From Candidatus Dormiibacterota bacterium (lineage in GTDB: Bacteria > Chloroflexota > Dormibacteria > Aeolococcales > Aeolococcaceae), in contig PLDZ01000075.1 in the NCBI GenBank assembly GCA_003136295.1, positions 1 to 6,235 on the forward strand: a stretch of 6,235 nt of DNA, in the 5' to 3' direction. The position numbers were made by a program, and so were the translations under genes. A model generated the notes under the pieces. The model saw only the letters and a program-made list of their open reading frames with translations. It did not search any database and was not told where the DNA came from. The stretch's first letter is position 1; each line of letters opens with the position of its first letter. Of the stretch, positions 1 to 5,068 are shown in pieces.

Positions 1-635
1 AGCCACACGCGGCCCGGTCCGGTGAGCAGCGCCAGGAAGATGCCGTCGCCACCGAAGATCTTGTTCTTGATGCCCTTGATGGTGGTGATGCTGAACTGCA
101 CCGTGTCCTGGAACAGGCCGACGTGGGCTGGATGCACGCGCAGGCTCTCGCCAGGCTTCAGGTCGTAGGTGAGGACCTCGCCACTGAGCTCGCACCATGC
201 CTTGCCCTGACCGCTGATCTTCTCGAGACGGAATCCATCGCCGCCGAACAATCCAGCGCCGAGGGATTGCTGGAATCCGACCGAGAGCTGCACCCCGTGG
301 ACGCCGCATACGAATGAATGCCGGTGACCGAGGAAACCCATCCCCGGTTGCGGCGCAACATCGAGCGGGAAGATCATGCCGGGAAGCCGGGCAGCGAACG
401 CGACCATGCCGGGCGCGCCCTGCGCCGAGTACTCGCTCATGAAGATCGAACTCCCACCGAGCGCGCGTTTGAACACGCCGCCGACGCCGCCTCCGCCGCC
501 CATCTGCGTGGAGGTTTGCATGACGATCGACTGCGTCATCCAGGAGAGTTCTCCGGACTCCGAGAAGATTGCCTCGCCCGGGTCGAGCATGATCTCGAGC
601 ACGGGCATGGTGGTACCGATGATCCGGTCCTGCAT
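1..635 (-). CDS. AIM24 family protein (TIGR00266-type), 3' end cut by window edge
   Basis: Reading the minus strand from ATG at 635 gives 211 residues with no stop before the window edge. The protein matches the AIM24/TIGR00266 family: an early ESGELSWM stretch (residues 26-33), then a glycine-rich GGGGGVGG segment (46-53) leading into FKRALGGSSIF, and a late FSITTIKGIKNKIFGGDGIF block (181-200), which is the family signature. Members are about 220-260 residues long, so only the C-terminal tip is missing. The family folds as a beta-rich barrel. Its bacterial role is poorly defined; the yeast namesake is a mitochondrial inner-membrane organiser. No signal peptide or membrane segment is seen, so it is probably cytoplasmic. 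The start at 635 is chosen because GGAGGA (648-643) lies 7 bases upstream; an in-frame GTG at 638 is only 4 bases from it. It is transcribed away from the oxidoreductase gene. Confidence 0.88.
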   Translation of the reverse strand, partial: MQDRIIGTTMPVLEIMLDPGEAIFSESGELSWMTQSIVMQTSTQMGGGGGVGGVFKRALGGSSIFMSEYSAQGAPGMVAFAARLPGMIFPLDVAPQPGMGFLGHRHSFVCGVHGVQLSVGFQQSLGAGLFGGDGFRLEKISGQGKAWCELSGEVLTYDLKPGESLRVHPAHVGLFQDTVQFSITTIKGIKNKIFGGDGIFLALLTGPGRVW

Positions 636-906
636 CACGTAGTCCTCCGAGGTGTCGGTGTCGCGAGGAGTTTATCGGGGCGCAGCGCCATTGGATGCAC
701 CAAAGGAACGCTCGGAGTTCTTGAAGCTGGAAAAGCTGGATTGCCCGTACTCACGACACGGGGAGGCGGGGATCGAGCCACGGACGGTCCGCTCGCGAGC
801 TGCCCCAATGTGCCGGACGCGCTCGCTGGAGAGCGGTAGAATCAGCCACCGCTCGGACGACGCGTCGGGACCCACGCCCGACGGTGTTTGCGGAGTTGGA
901 GGACTC
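636..906. other. Divergent intergenic region between the AIM24 gene and the FAD oxidoreductase
   Basis: This 271-base gap must hold the promoters of both divergent genes. It contains the AIM24 ribosome site (643-648, minus strand) and the oxidoreductase ribosome site (898-903). The best -10-like hexamer on the plus strand is TAGAAT at 837-842, but no convincing -35 lies 16-18 bases upstream, so I do not call a promoter. A short direct repeat, AGCTGGA, occurs twice near 725-740. Plus-strand frames stay open across most of the gap, but no family is recognisable in them, and I see no coding gene or tRNA. Confidence 0.5.
898..903 (+). promoter_or_regulatory. Ribosome binding site of the FAD oxidoreductase
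   Basis: GGAGGA lies 3 bases before ATG 907, closer than usual. A second purine patch, CGGAG at 891-895, lies 11 bases before it. The frame is open for 85 codons upstream of 907, so the site and the position of the FAD-binding motif decide the start. The next in-frame ATG, at 925, has no comparable site. Confidence 0.5.
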
Positions 907-1566
907 ATGCCGTCAAGCGCTCAGATGTTTGACGTCGCAGTCGTCGGCGGCGGAGCCGCTGGAACGGCCGCTGCGGTCGGTGCAGCCCAGGCCGGCGCCC
1001 GGACTGCGCTGTTCGAGTCGTACGGCTGCCTGGGCGGAGCGGCCACGATGAACAGCGTCACCACGTACTGCGGCCTGTATACCGAAGCTGAACCGTCGCG
1101 GCAGGTGGTGTTCGGCGTCGCGGAGCAACTCTTGGCCGAACTCCGGGCCATCGGGGGCGTGATGGAACACGTGCGTTTCCGTGGTGTCGCTGCCCTTCAC
1201 GATCCGGAGGCGGTCAAACGCTGTCTCGACGTGGTTGCCAAGCGCTCGGGCGTGACCGTCTTCTTCCACAGCACGATCACGGACGCCACGCGCGACGGCA
1301 GCCAGATGGTCAAAGACAAAGAGACCTACGACATCCCGCTGCGTACGTTGATCAGTGTCGACACCCCCAACCTATATGCGGCTGGGCGCGCTGCTGACGG
1401 GGACCAGTACGCCGGCGGCTCGCTGAGGGTCATGGGCACCGCACTGGCCACTGGCCACGCCGCCGGCGTCGCGGCGGCCTTGCATGCCGCGGCGGGCAAC
1501 CCAGTGCCGGCCCGCCAAGTGCAGCAAGAATTGCAGAAGCAGGACGCCCGGCTGTCCGGCAGTTGA
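907..1566 (+). CDS. FAD-dependent oxidoreductase (FAD_oxidored type), internally deleted
   Basis: The 219-residue product begins with a Rossmann FAD-binding fold: FDVAVVGGGAAG (residues 8-19, GxGxxG at 14-19), an acidic strand end at E37, and GCLGGAAT (40-47), a typical flavin-proximal loop. The C-terminal part carries YDIPL (141-145), NLYAAGR (155-161) and SLRVMGTALATGHAAGVAAAL (from 172), the usual ending of this family. Full-length relatives are about 420-470 residues, so roughly 200 residues of the substrate-binding middle are missing. The break is near residues 130-134 (about 1294-1310), and the reading frame is preserved across it. FAD contacts from both ends could survive, but a working catalytic domain is doubtful. 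Thus it may be a pseudogene with an in-frame deletion or an assembly collapse. It ends 38 bases before the CrtC-like gene, so the two probably share a transcript. The substrate cannot be inferred. Confidence 0.75.
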   Translation: MPSSAQMFDVAVVGGGAAGTAAAVGAAQAGARTALFESYGCLGGAATMNSVTTYCGLYTEAEPSRQVVFGVAEQLLAELRAIGGVMEHVRFRGVAALHDPEAVKRCLDVVAKRSGVTVFFHSTITDATRDGSQMVKDKETYDIPLRTLISVDTPNLYAAGRAADGDQYAGGSLRVMGTALATGHAAGVAAALHAAAGNPVPARQVQQELQKQDARLSGS

Positions 1567-1604
1567 GGACCCGGCGAAAGCCTTCGAGCCACGAGGACCG
1601 ACCG

Positions 1605-2702
1605 ATGACACAACCAACTCTCGCAGCCAGCGTGGCAGCGGTGGCGAACAGCCCCGAGGACTATGCGCGCCTCGGCTTGTCGTCGACCTCGATCGAGCCC
1701 TGGGAGGATGGCGCACGTACCGATGACTCGGCAGGTACCTACGAGTGGTGGTACTTCGACGCGCATCTCGTTGACGGCGCCAAGTTGGTCGTCGCGTTCA
1801 TGAACAAGGACCTCGCCCAGCCACAAAAACCACTGTCGCCGTTGCTGCGGATCGATCTGGATCTCCCCGACGGTCAGCGCTTCGAGAAGCTCGTGGACTT
1901 TCCTGCGGCCGCGTGGTCGGCGGCCAAAAACCATGCAGACGTGCGCCTCGGCGACAATCGGTTCACGGGTGACCTCCACACCTATCGCATCAAGGCGACC
2001 GCGGACAGCATATCGGTTGATGTCACCTTGACTGGCGAGATTCCCGCTTGGCGCCCGGCAACGGGCTACATGCTGTTCGGTGAGCGCCGGTCGCTGGAGT
2101 TCGCGTGGCTTCCCGCGGTGCCGCAGGGCGCTGTTCGGGTCACATACACCGTCGCCGGCGAGGAGCACGAAACGACCGGTATCGGCTACCACGATCACAA
2201 CTGGGGGAACGTGGGCCTGATGAAGGTCGTCCATGACTGGTACTGGGCCCGCGGGCAAGCCGGCCCGTACTCGGTCATCGCGTCCTACATCACGTCCGCG
2301 AAGCCGTACGGCTTCGAGCCGATCCCCATCTTCATGCTCGCTCGCGACAACGTTGTTATCGGTGACGACCCGGTCAAGGTAGCGTTCGAACGTGAAAGGA
2401 TCTACACGGACGCGACGACTGGGAAACCTGTTGCGACGACAACCCGATACGTCTACGAGGATGGCGAGGACCGATACGTTGTGTCCTTCACTCGGACACG
2501 CGATCTGTCGTTGAACCGGATGATCGACGGCGTCAAGGGGCTCAAGCGCTTAGCCGCCCGACTCGCGGGTTTCGACGGCGCGTACCTTCGATTCGCGGGT
2601 GACATCGAGGTTCGGCATCACCTTGGGAGCGAGCTGATTGAGACGCACAAGAACGAGGCAATCTGGGAACTGATGTACTTCGGTCATGCGCGCACGGAGT
2701 AA
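1605..2702 (+). CDS. CrtC/AttH-like lipocalin-fold protein (carotenoid 1,2-hydratase-related)
   Basis: The product has 365 residues. It carries the two motifs that mark the hydroxyneurosporene synthase (CrtC)/AttH superfamily: EWWYFDAHL (47-55) near the N-terminus and GYHDHNWGN (194-202) in the middle, followed by an aromatic HDWYWARG (210-217). In true CrtC enzymes the conserved His/Trp/Asp residues of this region help to add water to the end of acyclic carotenoids. The superfamily is much broader, so hydratase activity here is only a possibility; the fold is two lipocalin-like beta barrels. There is no signal peptide. No phytoene synthase or desaturase is in view, so a carotenoid role has no support from context. 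The ATG start has GAGGA (1593-1597) 7 bases upstream; a TTG at 1563 would add 14 residues and overlap the previous gene's stop. The length is normal for the family and the frame looks intact, unlike both neighbours. Confidence 0.78.
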   Translation: MTQPTLAASVAAVANSPEDYARLGLSSTSIEPWEDGARTDDSAGTYEWWYFDAHLVDGAKLVVAFMNKDLAQPQKPLSPLLRIDLDLPDGQRFEKLVDFPAAAWSAAKNHADVRLGDNRFTGDLHTYRIKATADSISVDVTLTGEIPAWRPATGYMLFGERRSLEFAWLPAVPQGAVRVTYTVAGEEHETTGIGYHDHNWGNVGLMKVVHDWYWARGQAGPYSVIASYITSAKPYGFEPIPIFMLARDNVVIGDDPVKVAFERERIYTDATTGKPVATTTRYVYEDGEDRYVVSFTRTRDLSLNRMIDGVKGLKRLAARLAGFDGAYLRFAGDIEVRHHLGSELIETHKNEAIWELMYFGHARTE

Positions 2703-2745
2703 ACCCGCCGCCATGGAGCCTCGCCGCAATCGCCCGATGAGCAGA

Positions 2746-2900
2746 TCACAACCCCAGCGCCGTCTTGGCGATGATCTCCTTCATCACCTCGTCGGCGCCG
2801 CCGCCGATGCGGATGAGCCGTGAATCGCGGAAGTAGCGGGGGTGCCGACGAAATCACGCACCGTCTCGCGGAGCGCGTCGTGCTCAGTCGAGAAAGGCAC
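2746..2900 (-). pseudogene. Acyl-CoA dehydrogenase remnant (N- and C-terminal ends joined out of frame)
   Basis: On the minus strand a GTG at 2900, with GGAGG (2914-2910) 9 bases upstream, opens PFSTEHDALRETVRDFV, the typical first helix of an acyl-CoA dehydrogenase. About six bases after that Val codon (2849-2847) the similarity jumps to another frame: from about 2841 down to the TGA at 2748-2746 it reads RYFRDSRLIRIGGGADEVMK and then EIIAKTALGL, the standard C-terminus of the same family. Members have about 380-400 residues, so roughly 330 residues (about 1 kb) between the ends are absent and the parts differ in frame. The expected enzyme oxidises acyl-CoA thioesters using FAD and passes electrons to ETF; this copy cannot. 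The ribosome site and start survive, which suggests a recent loss or an assembly error. It converges on the CrtC-like gene, with 43 bases between the stops and no clear terminator. Confidence 0.82.
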
Positions 2901-2909
2901 GGACGGAAG

Positions 2910-2914
2910 CCTCC
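2910..2914 (-). promoter_or_regulatory. Ribosome binding site of the acyl-CoA dehydrogenase remnant
   Basis: GGAGG on the minus strand lies 9 bases before the GTG at 2900. It supports that GTG as the original start of the now broken gene, because the frame extends further upstream without family similarity. Confidence 0.55.
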
Positions 2915-2925
2915 ATGGCCGCGCG

Positions 2926-2943
2926 ATTGACCTGCATGTCAAT
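2926..2943. promoter_or_regulatory. Palindrome ATTGAC-N6-GTCAAT, candidate operator
   Basis: Two perfect 6-base arms (2926-2931 and 2938-2943) flank CTGCAT. The site lies just upstream of the acyl-CoA dehydrogenase remnant on one strand and about 50 bases before the lipoprotein start on the other. Spaced palindromes of this size are typical sites for dimeric regulators such as TetR or GntR proteins, which often control acyl-CoA dehydrogenase genes. On the minus strand one arm also reads TTGACA, a perfect -35 hexamer, but no good -10 follows at 17 bases. No regulator gene is in the window, so the binding role is inference. Confidence 0.4.
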
Positions 2944-2992
2944 TCTGTCACGCGCCGATTGCAGCTGAAACTCTCCCTAGGATTGGGTGACG

Positions 2993-3706
2993 ATGCCTCA
3001 ACGCGCCCTTCTCTGGCTCGCAGCTGTAGCCGTGGTGCTGCTGTCCGGGTGCTCCACGGCTCCCACGCCGAGCCCCAGCCCATCCCCATCGCCATCGCCA
3101 TCGCCATCGCCGACTCCGTCAGCCACGCCGCTGCCTCCGGACACGTTGTCGGTCGGCGTGCTTGGAATCGGCATCGGAACGTTCGACCTCGCTGCCATCC
3201 CGGTTGCCAAGCTCAAGAACGAGGCGATGTTCCATGGCGCGGCGTCGGTGGTCGTGCACTTCGTGACCCATCGCTCGGGCAGAACCCTCGGCTCCCTCGA
3301 CTCGGTGGCGGTGAACCTCGGGCCGGGCGAGACCCTGGCGGTCACCGGCGACTGTACCGACGCCTGCAACGGCGCCACGAGCGTGGCTGCGACGGTCACC
3401 GTCGGCTCCTGGCCGACAAGCATCGGGCCCATCTTCACCACCGCCCCGGCTCGATATGCGTGCCAGCCGTGCCACTCGGCCCATGGCTACGGCGACGTTC
3501 GCGCGACCCTCACGCCCTCTTCCGCGGTCGTCGCCGGCGTTGCGGTGGTCGGCTTCGCGGTGTGCGAGAACAGCGCCGGCGTGATCCTGGGAGGCGGCTC
3601 CGAACAGTTCGTCTGGCAGGCAGGATCAACCCTGTCCGCGGACGTCCCGGTCGTGCTCAACGCGGCCCCGGCCTCCTGCTCGATCGGGGCGTCCACCGGC
3701 TGGTGA
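2993..3706 (+). CDS. Secreted lipoprotein with Ser-Pro linker and CXXCH motif, function unknown
   Basis: The 237-residue product starts with a lipoprotein signal: MPQR, a hydrophobic run, and the lipobox LSGC (17-20), giving lipidation at C20 and anchoring on the outer face of the membrane. A linker of seven Ser-Pro pairs (27-40) follows, as in many cell-wall-spanning lipoproteins. The remaining ~185 residues look beta-rich, with alternating Val/Thr strands. They carry six more cysteines (121, 125, 157, 160, 191, 229), an even number that fits disulfides. C157-H161 reads CQPCH, formally a haem c motif, although a disulfide is at least as likely. The layout resembles extracellular FxLYD-like beta-sandwich modules, but I do not recognise the family. 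ATG 2993 is preferred because AGGA (2979-2982) is 10 bases upstream; a GTG at 2987 would add two residues. It appears monocistronic. Confidence 0.75.
   Translation: MPQRALLWLAAVAVVLLSGCSTAPTPSPSPSPSPSPSPSPTPSATPLPPDTLSVGVLGIGIGTFDLAAIPVAKLKNEAMFHGAASVVVHFVTHRSGRTLGSLDSVAVNLGPGETLAVTGDCTDACNGATSVAATVTVGSWPTSIGPIFTTAPARYACQPCHSAHGYGDVRATLTPSSAVVAGVAVVGFAVCENSAGVILGGGSEQFVWQAGSTLSADVPVVLNAAPASCSIGASTGW
3086..3109 (+). repeat. Hexanucleotide tandem repeat (CCATCG)4 in the Ser-Pro linker
   Basis: Four exact copies of CCATCG encode Pro-Ser pairs of the lipoprotein linker. A degenerate copy (CCATCC) precedes them. The unit is two codons long, so copy-number change would lengthen or shorten the linker without breaking the frame. 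Confidence 0.85.
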
Positions 3707-3732
3707 AGAAGCGTTAGCTTGGTTTGAGCCGG

Positions 3733-3763
3733 TTGCAGGCGTCGGTACCCGTTGTGGTACGGT
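3733..3763 (+). promoter_or_regulatory. Possible promoter of the transglycosylase gene
   Basis: TTGCAG (3733-3738) and TACGGT (3758-3763) resemble the -35 and -10 boxes of a housekeeping promoter in high-GC bacteria, but the 19-base spacer is long. The inverted pair GTACC/GGTAC (3745-3749, 3756-3760) overlaps the -10 box and could be an operator. A start near 3770 would give a leader of about 123 bases that begins at the first stem described below. This is sequence matching only. Confidence 0.28.
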
Positions 3764-3768
3764 CCGCC

Positions 3769-3874
3769 GCGGCTCAGATCGCCACGTTGTCGTCGAGACG
3801 AGAGTCTCCAGAGGGGCAGCAGGGGGTCGAGCCGCTACAAGCCCGGTCATGGGAGCGATGACCGGAGCCCGACC
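3769..3874 (+). promoter_or_regulatory. Structured 5' leader of the transglycosylase gene, candidate cis-regulatory RNA
   Basis: Four pairings are visible. GCGGCTC (3769-3775) pairs perfectly with GAGCCGC (3829-3835). GAGAC/GTCTC (3795-3799, 3804-3808) closes a GAGA loop, a GNRA tetraloop. CCGGTCAT/ATGACCGG (3843-3850, 3858-3865) is an 8-bp stem with a 7-base loop. GGTCGaGC/GCcCGACC (3825-3832, 3867-3874), with one A-C mismatch, encloses the last hairpin. The first and fourth pairings share 3829-3832, so they exclude each other, as in a switch. The ribosome site follows only 4 bases later. Leaders of actinobacterial cell-wall hydrolase genes often carry the c-di-AMP (ydaO) riboswitch, but I could not find its conserved core, so the class is unassigned. 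Confidence 0.35.
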
Positions 3875-3878
3875 AAAC

Positions 3879-3883
3879 AGGAG
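3879..3883 (+). promoter_or_regulatory. Ribosome binding site of the transglycosylase (supports a TTG start)
   Basis: AGGAG lies 9 bases before TTG 3893. No in-frame ATG or GTG is comparably placed, and the basic n-region of the signal peptide begins right after this TTG. It starts 4 bases after the leader's last stem, so folding there could affect access to it. Confidence 0.6.
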
Positions 3884-3892
3884 TGATCCGCC

Positions 3893-4462
3893 TTGCATTT
3901 ACCCAAGCGGGCACGTGGACTGGTCCTCGGCTTCCTCATGTTGGTGGCTGGACCGGCGACCGCAGTGCTCATCACCACGCCGTCCCAGGGGGCTGCCGCG
4001 TCTGCCTCGCTGGTCCGTTCGTCAGTCGGTGAGATCGATCGCCTCACCAACGTGACCACGCACCCGGTGATGCTTCGGGTCCGCTCGGCGATGTTCTTCA
4101 AGATTGCCGTACCCGTCGCCAAGCCTGCTGCGCGGCGCCGCGCCCGGGTGTCCCGGCCGGCTTTCGTCGTTCCAAGCGGACTCTCGGTCAGCCAGGCGCA
4201 GGTGGTGGCTGACATCACCGCAGCCGCCGAGCACTGGGGTGTGAGCGTCTCGTGGATGCTCAAGACCGCCAACTGCGAGTCGCACTTCCACTGGAACTCC
4301 GTCAACCGGAGCGGTCCGTACATCGGGGTGTTCCAGTTCCTGATGTCGACGTTCATCGCCAATGGCGGGACCGCGGCCACCATCTGGGATCCCGTGGCGC
4401 AGGCGAACATCGCTGCCAAGATGTTCGCCCATGGCCAGTCCCACGAGTGGTCCTGCGCCTAA
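3893..4462 (+). CDS. Secreted lysozyme-like transglycosylase (SLT/Rpf-like fold)
   Basis: The 189-residue protein has a signal peptide (basic MHLPKRARG, then a hydrophobic stretch to about residue 27, with possible cleavage after ATA at 22-24). A linker with a basic patch (RRRARVSR, 81-88) follows, then a C-terminal catalytic domain of about 90 residues. The domain reads WMLKTANCESHFHWN (121-135), IGVFQFLMSTF (144-154) and a closing HEWSCA. E129 in NCES is in the position of the catalytic glutamate of lytic transglycosylases and resuscitation-promoting factors, and GVFQF matches the family's GLFQF motif. C128 and C188 probably form the disulfide seen in Rpf-like domains. Expected role: cleavage of the peptidoglycan glycan strand outside the cell during growth or resuscitation. 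There is no LysM, G5 or other wall-binding module, so it is a minimal form. The TTG start is used. Confidence 0.8.
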   Translation: MHLPKRARGLVLGFLMLVAGPATAVLITTPSQGAAASASLVRSSVGEIDRLTNVTTHPVMLRVRSAMFFKIAVPVAKPAARRRARVSRPAFVVPSGLSVSQAQVVADITAAAEHWGVSVSWMLKTANCESHFHWNSVNRSGPYIGVFQFLMSTFIANGGTAATIWDPVAQANIAAKMFAHGQSHEWSCA

Positions 4463-4489
4463 AGCTCCCGGCGGCGTCAAACTCAGCGG

Positions 4490-5068
4490 GTGAGCGCGCA
4501 GGCGGGTTCCAGCGATCTGGGAGCGACGGAGCACCTCCGTGAGACCCGGACGTCGCGGCGGAACATCTACAGCGGGCGGCTGCTGACCTTCTACGAGGAC
4601 GACGTCCGCCTGGCGGACGGGACTCGTGCGCAGCGCGAGGTTGTGGCCCACCCCGGCGCGGTCGCGATCGTCGCCATCGACGACGGCGGCAGGGTGATCC
4701 TGGTTCGGCAGTGGCGGCATGCGGTCGACCGGGCCCTCTGGGAGCTGCCCGCGGGCACGCGGGACAGCGACGAGACGCCGGCACGAACGGCAGAGCGAGA
4801 GCTCGCCGAGGAGACCGGCTTGCGCGCTTCCCAGATCCGTCCGCTCGCCACCGCCCCGCTCACCCCCGGCTACTCGACCGAGGTGATGCATTTCTTCCTG
4901 GCGACCGGCCTCACCGATGGGCCGACCAACCGTGACATCGACGAGCGAATGGACGTCGAGCGATTCGATCGCGACCGCATCGCCGGCCTGATCCGCGCCG
5001 GCGAGGTCGACGTCAAGACGATCGCCGGCCTGGGGCTTGCCGGCTGGAGCACGGCGGCGGATGGTTGA
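4490..5068 (+). CDS. Nudix hydrolase, ADP-ribose pyrophosphatase type
   Basis: The 192-residue product has a complete Nudix box, Gx5Ex7REUxEExGU, from G89 to L111: G89, E95, R103-E104, E107-E108, G110. The glutamates bind the metal ions that drive cleavage of a nucleoside diphosphate linked to another moiety. WELPAG (84-89) before the box and a proline 16 residues after its last glycine (P126, in TPGYSTE) are the pattern of ADP-ribose pyrophosphatases, which split ADP-ribose into AMP and ribose 5-phosphate. The N-terminal RNIYSGRLLTFYEDDVRL (24-41) also fits that group. It is cytosolic, with no signal peptide. The GTG start lies 27 bases after the transglycosylase stop and has no clear Shine-Dalgarno sequence, so it may depend on translation from upstream; the exact start is less certain than the gene. 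It overlaps the next gene by 8 bases. Confidence 0.9.
   Translation: MSAQAGSSDLGATEHLRETRTSRRNIYSGRLLTFYEDDVRLADGTRAQREVVAHPGAVAIVAIDDGGRVILVRQWRHAVDRALWELPAGTRDSDETPARTAERELAEETGLRASQIRPLATAPLTPGYSTEVMHFFLATGLTDGPTNRDIDERMDVERFDRDRIAGLIRAGEVDVKTIAGLGLAGWSTAADG

Noticed and set aside
740..790. tRNA-like T-arm (CTCGATCCCCGCC on the minus strand)
   Set aside because: The bases around the loop do not form a 5-bp stem, and no acceptor, D or anticodon arm is found nearby.
318..839. Plus-strand frame reading through the AIM24 start region, with a stretch such as GTLGVLEAGKAGLPVLTTRG at about 708-767
   Set aside because: The first half is antisense to AIM24. The part beyond 640 looks mildly protein-like, but I recognise no family and it has no start of its own; it might be a further remnant but cannot be supported.
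1326..2258. A 310-codon open frame on the minus strand across the oxidoreductase end and CrtC-like gene
   Set aside because: It is antisense to recognised motifs on the plus strand, with no family signature of its own.
2842..3717. A 291-codon plus-strand frame overlapping the lipoprotein
   Set aside because: It conflicts with the lipoprotein frame, which has a signal peptide, lipobox and ribosome site; the alternative is Arg-rich shadow text.
3707..3892. ydaO (c-di-AMP) or cobalamin riboswitch before the transglycosylase gene
   Set aside because: The conserved cores of both classes could not be found by eye; only unassigned stems are reported.
4463..4489. Possible terminator between the transglycosylase and Nudix genes
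   Set aside because: Only a 4-bp CCCG/CGGG pairing without a T-run is present, and the gap is just 27 bases.
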